Origin: Streptomyces sp. APSN-46.1
GTDB taxonomy: Bacteria > Actinomycetota > Actinomycetes > Streptomycetales > Streptomycetaceae
NCBI RefSeq assembly: GCF_022815725.1
Contig: NZ_JALGRF010000017.1
Location: forward strand, 62,001-126,000
DNA length: 64,000 nt
Reading direction: 5' to 3'
The translations under genes and the position numbers were made by a program. Below the pieces are notes generated by a model. It saw only the letters and a list, made by a program, of their open reading frames with translations, did not search any database and had not been told where the DNA came from. Of this stretch, positions 24,751-33,107 are shown in pieces (the stretch's first letter is position 1; the number at the start of each line of letters is the position of its first letter).

Positions 24751-25353
24751 GGAGGGGGCCGCGCTGATCAGGAGGGTCAGGGCGACCGCCAGGGCCACGC
24801 CCTTCCAGGGCTCCGGGAAGAGGGAGCCGCCCAGGATGCCGATCAGGCCGTACGTCGCCGCCCAGGCGAGGCAGGCCAGGGCGTTGCCGCGGGCGAACCG
24901 GCGCAGGGGGAGCCGCGCCAGCAGGCAGGCCACCATCACCGGGATCCGGCCCGCCGGGACCAGCCGCGACACCACCAGCACCAGCACCCCGTGCTCGTCC
25001 AGCTTCGTCTGCGCCTGCTCCAGCCGCTCCGGCGTGGCCCGGCCGCGCAGCGCCTCCAGCCGGCGCGAACCGCCCCGGGACCGCACGCCGCGCTGGCCCA
25101 GCCAGTACAGCGTGACGTCCCCGGTGAACGCCGCCAGCGCGGCCACCCCGAACACCAGCAACACCCCCGGAAGCGGCGCCTGGTGATGGAACGCCACCAC
25201 CGCCGCCGTGCTCACCAGCGCGCCCGTCGGGATCACCGGCACCAGCGCCCCCAGCGCCACCAGCACGAACAACGCCGGGTACCCCACCACCTGCTGGGTG
25301 GTCTCCGGCGGCACCTCGCCGACGGCGTCACCCACCACACGCCACGGCGTCAC
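24715..25353 (-). CDS. DedA/VTT-domain membrane protein
   Basis: A 212-residue integral membrane protein from GTG 25353. Hydrophobic spans include ALFVLVALGALVPVIPTGAL, GVLLVFGVAALAAFTGDVTL and WKGVALAVALTLLISAA. The VTT-family landmarks are an acidic residue in the first re-entrant region (GDVTLYWLGQRG) and the cytosolic VVSRLVPAGRIPVMVACLLA with its Arg-Pro-Ala/Gly pattern. DedA proteins are half-transporters or flippases for lipid carriers such as undecaprenyl phosphate. Its GTG overlaps the MBL stop by 4 bp (GTGA), giving translational coupling with that hydrolase. Confidence 0.88.
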   Translation of the reverse strand: MTPWRVVGDAVGEVPPETTQQVVGYPALFVLVALGALVPVIPTGALVSTAAVVAFHHQAPLPGVLLVFGVAALAAFTGDVTLYWLGQRGVRSRGGSRRLEALRGRATPERLEQAQTKLDEHGVLVLVVSRLVPAGRIPVMVACLLARLPLRRFARGNALACLAWAATYGLIGILGGSLFPEPWKGVALAVALTLLISAAPSAWRHLRPPASP

Positions 25354-26126
25354 GGCAGCCTCACCCGCTCGCCGTGATCCGGCACCCGCACCGTCACCTT
25401 CGGCGCCAGCCGCCCGGCCCGCCGGGCGAACTCCTCGCCCGGCGCGTGGAATTCGTGCGGCCGCACCGCGTCCATCCCGATCGGCCAGTACGTGCCGTAG
25501 TGCACCGGCACGGCCGCCGCCGGCGCCAGCGCGGCCAGCGCCCGCGCCGCCCGCCCCGCGTCCAGGTGCCCGGGCCCCAGATACGGGCCCCAGCCGCCCA
25601 CCGGCAGCAGCGCCACATCCACCGGCCCGACCTCCTCGGCCATCGTGTCGAACAGCCCGGTGTCCCCGGCGAAGTACGTCACCGCCTCGCCCTGGACCAC
25701 GTACCCGAGGGCCGGCGCCCGCTGAGGCCCGAACGGCAGCCGCCGCCCGTCGTGCCGCGCGCTGACCGCCCGTACCCGGACGCCCTCCCGTACGGCGACC
25801 TCCTCGCCCGGCGCCACCTCCGTCACCGTCAGCCCGCGCACGCCCGCGATCCGCGCCAGACCCGGCACCGCCCGGGGGGCGCCCCGAGGCACCAGCAGCC
25901 GGGTTCCGGGCGCCAGCCGGGCCAGCGACGGCAGATGCAGATGGTCGGCGTGCAGATGGGACACCAGCGCCACGTCCGCCTCCGCCGCCTCCGGAGGCGG
26001 CAACGCCCCCCGCCGGCGCCGCAGATGCCCGAGCCGACCGGCGAACAGCGGGTCCGTCAGGAACCGGACCCCGGAGTCCTCGACCGTGCACGTGGCATGC
26101 CCCCACCAGGTGATCTCCACCGACAC
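25350..26126 (-). CDS. MBL-fold metallo-hydrolase (UlaG/YtnP-like)
   Basis: A 258-residue protein from GTG 26126, which has GGGAGG 6 nt upstream. The metal site is SHLHADHLH (His57, His59, Asp61, His62), with a further Asp in YFAGDTGLFD and His in PVHYGTYWP. ITWWGHATCTVE is the usual first strand of the UlaG-like subgroup. Substrates in this subgroup include phosphodiesters and lactones. Cotranscribed with the DedA gene by a 4-bp overlap, suggesting a membrane-lipid or carrier-related substrate, but that is inference. Confidence 0.87.
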   Translation of the reverse strand: MSVEITWWGHATCTVEDSGVRFLTDPLFAGRLGHLRRRRGALPPPEAAEADVALVSHLHADHLHLPSLARLAPGTRLLVPRGAPRAVPGLARIAGVRGLTVTEVAPGEEVAVREGVRVRAVSARHDGRRLPFGPQRAPALGYVVQGEAVTYFAGDTGLFDTMAEEVGPVDVALLPVGGWGPYLGPGHLDAGRAARALAALAPAAAVPVHYGTYWPIGMDAVRPHEFHAPGEEFARRAGRLAPKVTVRVPDHGERVRLP

Positions 26127-26272
26127 GAGGCCCTCCCGCCGTCGCACCTCCCCGGACCCCCGAGCTTAGGGTCTGTCCGCCGCCCACGCCCCGCATCGGA
26201 ACCGCATGGGAACCCCATGGGAAGGAGAAGACCCCCTCCTCCCGACCCGGGATCGGAGTAGGGTCGGGCGGC

Positions 26273-26677
26273 ATGGATGAGCTGCGGGTGGCCGCGATCG
26301 CCAGCCTGACCCCGCTAGAGGACCTGGACGACGACCCCTTCGCCGTGGACACCCGCGGCCAGCACGCCATGTGCGCCCGCTGGGCCGCGGAGCACGGCTA
26401 CGTCGTGGCCCGGGAGCTGGTCTTCTACGGGCTGCGCCCCGACCACTACGGACTCTGGTCCGACATCGACGCCGGGCAGGTGGACCTGTTCGTCGCCGCC
26501 AACCAGCGGGTGCTCGCGCGGGCGCTGAGCTCGGTCGAGGCGTTCACCGCCGAGTGCGAGCGGCGCGGCGTACGCCTGGAGACCGCCGGGCTCGCCGAAC
26601 CGCGCTACACCTCCGCCATGAAGGCCGAGGTCCACCGCAGGCTGTCCATGCCGACCGCCGGCTACGACGGCACGTAG
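26273..26677 (+). CDS. Resolvase-N-terminal-like small protein
   Basis: A 134-residue protein. GQHAMCARWAAEHGYVV and DLFVAANQRVLARALSS with VEAFTAECERRGVRLETAGL follow the strand-helix order of the serine-recombinase catalytic domain, but the active-site serine (Y-x-R-x-S) at the start is absent and there is no DNA-binding tail. It is therefore not an active recombinase. A TAGGGT box (26260-26265) lies 7 nt before the ATG, so the mRNA is probably leaderless. The duplicated GACGGCACGTAG at the 3' end provides the stop. Function unknown. Confidence 0.7.
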   Translation: MDELRVAAIASLTPLEDLDDDPFAVDTRGQHAMCARWAAEHGYVVARELVFYGLRPDHYGLWSDIDAGQVDLFVAANQRVLARALSSVEAFTAECERRGVRLETAGLAEPRYTSAMKAEVHRRLSMPTAGYDGT

Positions 26678-26781
26678 GACGGCACGTAGGGGGTGTCCGG
26701 TCCGTCACCCCGCCCCGGCCGGGGCGCCCTGTGCGACGCTGGCACGACAGCGGTCGCCGGGGAGAGGGAGGCGGGTACGGC

Positions 26782-28962
26782 GTGTGGCGCGGACGGTGGC
26801 GGACGGCGGGCAGCGCCCTGCTGCGGGTGATCGTCGTATGGGCGGTGTCCACCCTCACCATGCTCGTCCTCGCCGGGGTCCTGCCGGACTTCCGCCTCCA
26901 GTCCGGCGACGGCGACAGCATCACGCAGATCGGCCTGACCGCCGCCTGGGGCGCCGGGGCCTTCGGCCTGCTCAGCGCGCTGGTGTGGCCGCTGCTCGTA
27001 CGGGCCCTGCTGCTGGTCCCCGCCCTGGTGCTCGGGCTGCTCGTCTTCTTCCTCAACGGCTCGCTGCTGCTGATCGCCCTCAGCCTGGTCCCGGCCGGGC
27101 GCGGCGAGGTGGCCCCCGACACCGCGGTGGTCGTCGCCGCGGTGATGTCCGCCGTGGCGTCGGCGACTTCCACCGCGCTCGCGGTACGCGACGACGAGGC
27201 CTACCGCCGCAGGCTTTACCGGCTCGCCGACCGGCGCCGCCGCAGACAGCGCGGGCCGGGCGCGCCCGGCGCCGGCGAGGCCGCGCCCGGCATGGTCTTC
27301 CTCCAGCTCGACGGCGTCGGGTACGAGGTGCTGCGCGGCGCGGCGGCCAGTGGGCTGATGCCGACGGTGGCCGACTGGCTGGGCCGCAGCCACCGGCTGA
27401 CGCCCTGGCACACCGACTGGTCGAGCCAGACCGGCGCCAGCCAGCTCGGCATCCTGCACGGCTCCACCTTCGACGTGCCCGCCTTCCGCTGGTACGAGAA
27501 GGACACCGGCGAGGTGATGGTCTGCAACCGGCCCACCAGCGCCGCCGAACTCCAGCGGCGGGCCGTCGCCCGCACCCGCGACGGCGGGCTGCTCACCCTT
27601 GACGGCGCCAGCCGCGGCAACCTCTTCAGCGGAGGCGCCGACCAGTTGGCCCTGGTCCTGTCGGTATCGGCGCGGCGGGGCCGGGCGAACCGCTCCCGCG
27701 CGGGCTACTTCGCGTACTTCTCCGACCCGGCCAACGCCGTCCGCACCGCCGTGTCCTTCGTGGCCGAGGCGGGCCGGGAGATCGGGCAGTCGATACGGTC
27801 GCGGCTGCGCGGGGACGGGCCGCGGGTGGCGCGCGGCGGGCTGTACCCGCTGATCCGGGCGTTCGCGACGGTGGTGGAACGTGACGTGGTCGTGGCGGCG
27901 GTGATCGGTGACATGCTCGCCGGCCGCGCCGCGGTCTACGCCGACCTGGTCGGCTACGACGAGGTCGCCCACCACTCGGGCCCGCACGGCCGGGACACCG
28001 ACCAGGTACTGGCCCGCCTCGACCGGAGCCTCGCGCTGATCTCCCGGGTCGCCGAGCACGCGCCCCGGGAGTACCGGATCGTGCTGCTCTCGGACCACGG
28101 CCAGAGCCCGGGGGAGACCTTCCTCGGCCGGTACGGGCTGACCCTGAAGGACCTGGTCCGGGCGGGCTGCGGGCTGCCGGTCCCCCGCCGGGCGGGCCGT
28201 ACGCACAGCGGGGCCGAGGCCCGCGCGGCCGTCCTCGCCGCCCTGCGCCGGCCGGTCGAGGAGGACGAGGAGGCCCGGCCCGGGCCCGGCCTCCTCGACC
28301 CGGTGGTGCTGGCCTCCGGGAACCTCGGCCTGATCTCCTTCCCGGACATCGCGGGACGGGCCACCCGGGAGCGGATCGAACGGGCGCACCCGGCCCTGAT
28401 CCCGACCCTCGCCAACCACCCCGGGGTCGGCTTCCTGCTGGTGGACGGGGAGGTGCTGGGCCCCGGCGGCGCGGTCGCGCGGCTGGCGGTGCCGGGGGAG
28501 GCGGAGGAACTCCTGGCCCCCTTCGGCCCGGGTGCGGCGCGGGCGGTGCGGCGCACCGACTCCTTCCCGCACGCGGCCGACATCATGGTGAACTCGGCGT
28601 ACGACCCGCTGACCGGGGCGGTCCACGCCTTCGAGGAGCAGATCGGCTCGCACGGCGGCCTGGGCGGGGAGCAGGCGCGCCCCTTCCTCATGTGGCCGAC
28701 GGTGCTGTCCGAGCCGGTCCCGATCCCGGAGCCGGTCCCGATCCCGGAGCCGGTCCCGATCCCGGAGCCGGCCCCGGGCCCGGTTCCGGAGCCGGGAGTA
28801 GGGGCCGAGCTGGTCGGCGCCGAAGCGGTACACGGCGTACTGCGCCGCTGGCTGCGCGAGGCGGACGGCCCGCAGGTACCGCTGCAGGATCCCCGGCCGG
28901 AGGGCGCCACCGGCGCAAGCCTTCCTCCGGTAGGGGCGCCCGTACAGGATGAAAACCGTTGA
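26782..28962 (+). CDS. Phage-holin-family membrane domain fused to alkaline-phosphatase-superfamily phosphodiesterase
   Basis: A 726-residue protein from GTG 26782. Residues about 10-130 contain four hydrophobic spans of the holin-4 family (ALLRVIVVWAVSTLTMLVLA; ALLLVPALVLGLLVFFLNGS). After an Arg-rich stretch comes a type I phosphodiesterase/nucleotide pyrophosphatase domain: PGMVFLQLDGVGYE (first metal Asp), TGASQLGILHGS (nucleophile region), DLVGYDEVAHHSG and VLLSDHGQSPG (metal Asp/His). Near the C-terminus EPVPIP is repeated by an 18-bp minisatellite at about 28710-28765. Probably a membrane-anchored phosphatase acting on lipid- or cell-wall-linked phosphates. Confidence 0.87.
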   Translation: MWRGRWRTAGSALLRVIVVWAVSTLTMLVLAGVLPDFRLQSGDGDSITQIGLTAAWGAGAFGLLSALVWPLLVRALLLVPALVLGLLVFFLNGSLLLIALSLVPAGRGEVAPDTAVVVAAVMSAVASATSTALAVRDDEAYRRRLYRLADRRRRRQRGPGAPGAGEAAPGMVFLQLDGVGYEVLRGAAASGLMPTVADWLGRSHRLTPWHTDWSSQTGASQLGILHGSTFDVPAFRWYEKDTGEVMVCNRPTSAAELQRRAVARTRDGGLLTLDGASRGNLFSGGADQLALVLSVSARRGRANRSRAGYFAYFSDPANAVRTAVSFVAEAGREIGQSIRSRLRGDGPRVARGGLYPLIRAFATVVERDVVVAAVIGDMLAGRAAVYADLVGYDEVAHHSGPHGRDTDQVLARLDRSLALISRVAEHAPREYRIVLLSDHGQSPGETFLGRYGLTLKDLVRAGCGLPVPRRAGRTHSGAEARAAVLAALRRPVEEDEEARPGPGLLDPVVLASGNLGLISFPDIAGRATRERIERAHPALIPTLANHPGVGFLLVDGEVLGPGGAVARLAVPGEAEELLAPFGPGAARAVRRTDSFPHAADIMVNSAYDPLTGAVHAFEEQIGSHGGLGGEQARPFLMWPTVLSEPVPIPEPVPIPEPVPIPEPAPGPVPEPGVGAELVGAEAVHGVLRRWLREADGPQVPLQDPRPEGATGASLPPVGAPVQDENR

Positions 28963-29036
28963 TTTGGTGCCGGATTGACCGTGCCCGACCATGTGTCGAC
29001 CTGTCCAGCATGTGAAACACCTGAGGCGCGACCCCC

Positions 29037-30458
29037 GTGAGCACCACCCTGCACGCCCCCACCCCGGCCCCCGCCCCGGCCGACGACCGGACGACGGGAG
29101 GAGAGACGGGCCCGCACGCCCGCCGCTTCGGGCTCCCCGTCGCGACCTGCCTGGTCATGGGAAACATCATCGGCGGCGGGATCTTTCTGCTGCCCGCCTC
29201 GGTCGCGCCCTTCGGCACGATCAGCCTGGTCGCCTTCGGGGTGCTCACCGCCGGCGCGATCGCCCTCGCCCTCGTCTTCGGCCGGCTCGCCGAGCGCCAC
29301 CCGCAGACCGGCGGCCCGTACGTCTACGCGCGCGCCGCGTTCGGGGACTTCGCCGGCTTCCTCGCGGCCTGGAGCTACTGGATCACCGCCTGGGTGTCGA
29401 ACGCGGCCCTCGCCGTGTCGGCCGTCGGCTACCTCACGGTCCTCTTCCCCGCCGCGGGCGCGCACAGGTGGTCCATATGCCTGGCCGCGCTCACCGTGCA
29501 GTGGCTCCCGGCGCTCGCCAACCTGGCGGGCACCCGGTACGTGGGCGCGGTACAAGTCGTCGCCACCGTACTGAAGTTCGCCCCGCTGCTCCTCGTGGCC
29601 GTGGGCGGGCTGTTCTTCTTCGACCCCGCGAACCTGGGCCCCTTCCAGGCCACCGACCAGAGCGCCGCCGGCGCGGTCTCCGCCTCGGCTGCGATCCTGC
29701 TCTTCAGCTACCTCGGCGTCGAATCCGCCACCGTCAGCGCGGGCGAGGTCCGCGACCCGGCCCGCAACGTCGGCCGCGCGACGATCCTGGGCACGGTCGG
29801 CGCGGCCGTCGTCTACCTGCTGGGCACCCTCGCCGTCTTCGGCCTGGTCGCCCACGACCGGCTGGTCTCCTCCACCGCCCCCTTCACCGACGCCGTCAAC
29901 GCCATGTTTTCCGCAGATGGAGGGGCCGGCGGTACCTGGGTCGGCACCCTGGTCGCCTGCGCGGCGGTGATCTCGATGATCGGCGCCCTCAACGGCTGGA
30001 CCCTGCTCAGCGCGCAGACCCCGTACGCCGCGGCCAAGGACGGGCTCTTCCCCAAGGCCTTCGAGAAGAAGAAGCGCGGCGTCCCGGTCGTCGGCGTCAT
30101 CGTCACCGTCGCCCTGGCCTCCGCCCTCACCGTCTACAACTCCGCCGCACCCGGCGACGGCGCGGGCACCGGGGGCGTCTTCGAGATCCTCGTCCTGATC
30201 ACCACCTTCACGGCGACCGTCCCCTACCTGCTCTCCACCGCCGCGCAGATCCACTTCCTGCTCTCCGGCCAGGCCGAGCGCGTCCACCGCGGCCGGCTGG
30301 TCCGCGACGGCGTCCTCGCCGTCCTCGCCTTCGCGTTCTCGATGTGGCTGGTGGCGGGCTCCGGCTACGCGGCCGTCTACCAGGGCGTGCTGTTCCTCTT
30401 CGCGGGCGTCCCCGTCTACGCCGTGATGTCCGCGCGAAAGCGTCGTGCGGCCGTCTGA
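29037..30458 (+). CDS. APC-family amino acid permease (AdiC-like)
   Basis: A 473-residue transporter with about 12 hydrophobic spans. The first helix has the substrate-binding break CLVMGNIIGGGIFLLPAS, the G(S/G)G motif of the APC fold, and the sixth has LLFSYLGVESATVSAGEV. AERHPQTGGPYVYARAAFG is the conserved loop of the basic-amino-acid/polyamine antiporter branch. GTG start after a 74-bp gap. It probably exchanges a cationic amino acid or polyamine; the exact substrate cannot be read from the sequence. Confidence 0.9.
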   Translation: MSTTLHAPTPAPAPADDRTTGGETGPHARRFGLPVATCLVMGNIIGGGIFLLPASVAPFGTISLVAFGVLTAGAIALALVFGRLAERHPQTGGPYVYARAAFGDFAGFLAAWSYWITAWVSNAALAVSAVGYLTVLFPAAGAHRWSICLAALTVQWLPALANLAGTRYVGAVQVVATVLKFAPLLLVAVGGLFFFDPANLGPFQATDQSAAGAVSASAAILLFSYLGVESATVSAGEVRDPARNVGRATILGTVGAAVVYLLGTLAVFGLVAHDRLVSSTAPFTDAVNAMFSADGGAGGTWVGTLVACAAVISMIGALNGWTLLSAQTPYAAAKDGLFPKAFEKKKRGVPVVGVIVTVALASALTVYNSAAPGDGAGTGGVFEILVLITTFTATVPYLLSTAAQIHFLLSGQAERVHRGRLVRDGVLAVLAFAFSMWLVAGSGYAAVYQGVLFLFAGVPVYAVMSARKRRAAV

Positions 30459-30473
30459 CCTGCGGAGTAGCGT

Positions 30474-30537
30474 GGAATGAGAGGACAGGCAGGGGGTAGT
30501 AGGTGGAGTGAGAGGTCAAGCAGGGGGGTAGTAAGGG
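30474..30537. repeat. Imperfect 33-bp direct duplication before the SRPBCC gene
   Basis: The segment GAATGAGAGGACAGGCAGGG with GGGTAGTAGG is repeated as GAGTGAGAGGTCAAGCAGGG with GGGTAGTAAG immediately before the ATG. The second copy supplies the ribosome site AAGGGG. Confidence 0.6.
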
Positions 30538-30543
30538 GTGGCC

Positions 30544-30990
30544 ATGTCCGCGATCAGAGAAAGCATCGACATATCCCGGAGTCCGGCAGAGGTCTACGCC
30601 TACATGACGGACCCGAGACATCTGCCCGAGTGGCAGGACAGCGCCGTCGCCGCCCGCCGGCTGGACGACGCACCCCTCCACGTCGGCTCGAAGGTCGCCG
30701 TCACCCGCCTGATCGGCAAGCGGGAGTTCCCGATGACCATGGAGGTCATGGAACTCGACCCGCCGCGGAGCTGGCGCATGCACGGTATCGACGGCCCGGT
30801 ACGCGGTGACGTCCGCGGCACGATCGAACCGCTCGACGACGGCGCTCGCTCGCGCGTCACCCTCGACCTCGACTTCGAGGGCCACGGCATGGGCAGGGCC
30901 CTCGTACCGCTCGTGGTCAAGCCGTTCGCCCGCAAGGAGATGCCGAAGAACGAGGAGAAGCTCAAGCACCTGCTGGAGCACTCCGGCTGA
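30544..30990 (+). CDS. SRPBCC-family protein
   Basis: A 148-residue START-fold protein from ATG 30544 with AAGGGG upstream. SIDISRSPAEVYAYMTDPRHLPEWQDS is the family entry motif; ELDPPRSWRMHGIDGPVRGD and DLDFEGHGMGRALVPLVVKP give the sheet and the long C-terminal helix. It has no recognisable catalytic residues and probably binds a hydrophobic ligand. Followed by a strong bidirectional terminator shared with hrdB. Confidence 0.85.
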   Translation: MSAIRESIDISRSPAEVYAYMTDPRHLPEWQDSAVAARRLDDAPLHVGSKVAVTRLIGKREFPMTMEVMELDPPRSWRMHGIDGPVRGDVRGTIEPLDDGARSRVTLDLDFEGHGMGRALVPLVVKPFARKEMPKNEEKLKHLLEHSG

Positions 30991-30995
30991 CGAAT

Positions 30996-31054
30996 GGGTC
31001 GCACCCCGCGGATCCGGCGCGCGTACGCGCTTGTGGTTCCGCGGGGTGCGACCC
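30996..31054. terminator. Bidirectional terminator between SRPBCC gene and hrdB
   Basis: Perfect 17-bp arms at 30996-31012 (GGGTCGCACCCCGCGGA) and 31038-31054 enclose a 25-nt loop that itself contains the palindrome GCGCGTACGCGC. It lies 6 bp after the SRPBCC stop and 38 bp from the hrdB stop, so it can end both convergent transcripts. Confidence 0.85.
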
Positions 31055-31091
31055 CGCCGTTCACGCCCCGAGGGGCCGTCTTGCGACCGGC

Positions 31092-32672
31092 TCAGTCGAG
31101 GTAGTCGCGCAGCACCTGCGAGCGCGACGGGTGGCGCAGCTTCGACATGGTCTTGGACTCGATCTGACGGATGCGCTCACGGGTGACCCCGTACACGCGG
31201 CCGATCTCGTCCAGGGTCTTCGGCTGGCCGTCGTTCAGGCCGTAGCGCATGGAGACCACGCCCGCCTCACGCTCGGAGAGCGTGCCCAGGATCGACTGCA
31301 GCTGCTCCTGGAGGAACGTGAAGGAGACCGCGTCCGCGGGCACGACGGCCTCGGAGTCCTCGATGAGGTCACCGAACTCGCTGTCGCCCTCCTCACCCAG
31401 GGGGGTGTGCAGGGAGATCGGCTCACGGCCGTACTTCTGGACCTCGATGACCTTCTCAGGGGTCATGTCGAGCTCCTTGCCCAGCTCCTCCGGAGTGGGC
31501 TCCCGGCCGAGGTCCTGGAGCATCTGGCGCTGCACGCGGGCGAGCTTGTTGATGATCTCGACCATGTGCACGGGGATGCGGATGGTGCGCGACTGGTCGG
31601 CCATGGCACGCGTGATCGCCTGCCGGATCCACCAGGTCGCGTACGTGGAGAACTTGAAGCCCTTGGTGTAGTCGAACTTCTCCACGGCGCGGATCAGGCC
31701 GACGTTGCCCTCCTGGATCAGGTCCAGGAAGAGCATGCCGCGGCCGGTGTAGCGCTTGGCGAGGGAGACCACGAGGCGGAGGTTGGCCTCCAGCAGGTGG
31801 TTCTTGGCGCGGCGGCCGTCCTCGACCAGGATCTCCAGCTCGCGCTTGAAGGCGGGCTTGTGGTCCTCCTCCTCTTCGAGCTTGTACTCGGAGAAGAGAC
31901 CCGCCTCGATGCGCTTGGCGAGCTCGACCTCCTGCTCGGCGTTGAGCAGCGGCACCTTGCCGATGAGCTTGAGGTAGTCCTTGACGGGGTCGGCGGTGGC
32001 GCCGGCGACCATGACCGTCTGCGCGGGGGCGTCGTCCTCGTCGTCGTCGGACAGGACGAAGCCCTGGGTGCCGCCGGCCTTGGGGGTCTCCTCCTCGGCC
32101 TCGTCCACGAGGTCCTCGGCCGCCCAGTCCTCGCCGACGGCCGGGGTCTCGCCCTCGTCGGCGTCCTTGGCGCTGGTCTTCTTCGCGGCCGCGGTCTTCT
32201 TGACGGCGGTCTTCTTCGCGGCGGCCTTCTTGACCACGCGCTTCTTGGGAGCGGCGGCGTCTGTGTCCTCGGACACATCGGCCGCGGCGGTCTCTCCCGA
32301 TATCGCCGCAGCGGCGGCGACGGGTGCGGCCGCGACGGCGGTCTTGCGCGCGCCGATGGGGCGCGGCGCGGCGGCAGCCTTCTTGGTCACGGTGCGGGCA
32401 GGCGCGGCGGCCGCCTTGCGGGGCTTCTTGGCAGCGACCTTCGTGGCGGGGGCAGCGCTGACGTGCAGCGCGACGCCCTCCTCGTCCAGGACCTGGTTCA
32501 GGCTGCGCAGGACCCGCTTCCACTGGTCCACCGGGATGCGGCCGGCCTCGAAGGCCTGGCGCACGTCGTCACCGTTGATGTGACCCTGCTCGCGGCCGCG
32601 CTCGACGAGCGCGACCAGGGCCTCGGATTCGGCGATCTCCGGAGGGAACGTACGGGACGGGCTGAGCGACAC
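31092..32672 (-). CDS. hrdB: Principal RNA polymerase sigma factor HrdB
   Basis: A 526-residue group 1 sigma-70. The start is GTG 32672 (MSLSPSRTFPPEIAESEALV) with GAGAGG 6 nt upstream. After an N-terminal helical part comes a long Lys/Ala-rich segment (AAKKTAVKKTAAAKK) typical of streptomycete HrdB, then an acidic patch (SDDDEDD). Region 1.2 is DPVKDYLKLIGKVPLL, region 2 contains FSTYATWWIRQAITRA (-10 recognition), region 3 follows, and region 4.2 is TLDEIGRVYGVTRERIRQIE (-35 recognition). Essential housekeeping sigma factor. Somewhat longer than the 511-residue S. coelicolor protein, the difference being in the Lys/Ala-rich part. Confidence 0.97.
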   Translation of the reverse strand: MSLSPSRTFPPEIAESEALVALVERGREQGHINGDDVRQAFEAGRIPVDQWKRVLRSLNQVLDEEGVALHVSAAPATKVAAKKPRKAAAAPARTVTKKAAAAPRPIGARKTAVAAAPVAAAAAISGETAAADVSEDTDAAAPKKRVVKKAAAKKTAVKKTAAAKKTSAKDADEGETPAVGEDWAAEDLVDEAEEETPKAGGTQGFVLSDDDEDDAPAQTVMVAGATADPVKDYLKLIGKVPLLNAEQEVELAKRIEAGLFSEYKLEEEEDHKPAFKRELEILVEDGRRAKNHLLEANLRLVVSLAKRYTGRGMLFLDLIQEGNVGLIRAVEKFDYTKGFKFSTYATWWIRQAITRAMADQSRTIRIPVHMVEIINKLARVQRQMLQDLGREPTPEELGKELDMTPEKVIEVQKYGREPISLHTPLGEEGDSEFGDLIEDSEAVVPADAVSFTFLQEQLQSILGTLSEREAGVVSMRYGLNDGQPKTLDEIGRVYGVTRERIRQIESKTMSKLRHPSRSQVLRDYLD

Positions 32673-32784
32673 AAGGAGCCTCTCGTTGCGAACAAATAAG
32701 GGTGGACGGGACATCATCGCGCGAACTCGGGAAACAGACCGACGGGGGTCTGTATTCCGGGGCCGCGCGAGGACACCTGTCGGT

Positions 32785-32812
32785 TCATCGCATGCCCGAG
32801 TCGATTCGTTAC
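32785..32812 (-). promoter_or_regulatory. Candidate hrdB promoter (ECF-like)
   Basis: On the minus strand GTAAC (complement of 32808-32812) and CGATGA (complement of 32785-32790) are 17 nt apart, an ECF-type -35/-10 pair. The start would lie near 32778, giving a leader of about 105 nt that contains the hairpin ACAGACC-N6-GGTCTGT at 32734-32753. In Streptomyces hrdB is transcribed mainly by the ECF sigma ShbA, which fits; the match is by eye. Confidence 0.5.
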
Positions 32813-32974
32813 GCGCTGAATTGAGTGACCTGCGCCACGCTGTGGCCGCGCAACCGATCCGGCGTGGATCCGTCCGCCTCCGAAAAGTAGATCACGGCTC
32901 CGATGCCGTGGAACTCCGTACGCATCCTCCCCCCAGGCGGACCGGCGGTTCACGGGGTGCGCGGCCGCGTCGAC

Positions 32975-33080
32975 TACAGTGGGCCGCGGGCCGTGACTGG
33001 CGTTCGGGTGGATCACCACCGGGGAGCGGCCCGGCGTACGCGGTCCGTACGCCGACTGCCGCGCGCCTGGGCGAACCGCG
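32975..33080 (+). promoter_or_regulatory. ZTP (pfl) riboswitch controlling folD, with promoter
   Basis: A -10 box TACAGT lies at 32975-32980. The RNA then has the pfl-motif landmarks in order: GGGCCGTGACTGGCG (about 32989-33003), a hairpin with GTGGATCACCACCGGGGAGC (about 33008-33027), a variable stem, and the second conserved element CGCGCCTGGGC (about 33061-33071), which forms the pseudoknot. The start codon is at 33108 with an AGGAG site after the aptamer; no intrinsic terminator is evident, so control may be at translation. ZTP/ZMP accumulates when 10-formyl-THF is low, which fits activation of folD. Confidence 0.88.
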
Positions 33081-33107
33081 ATCCGCAGCGACGCTCAGGA
33101 GACCCCC

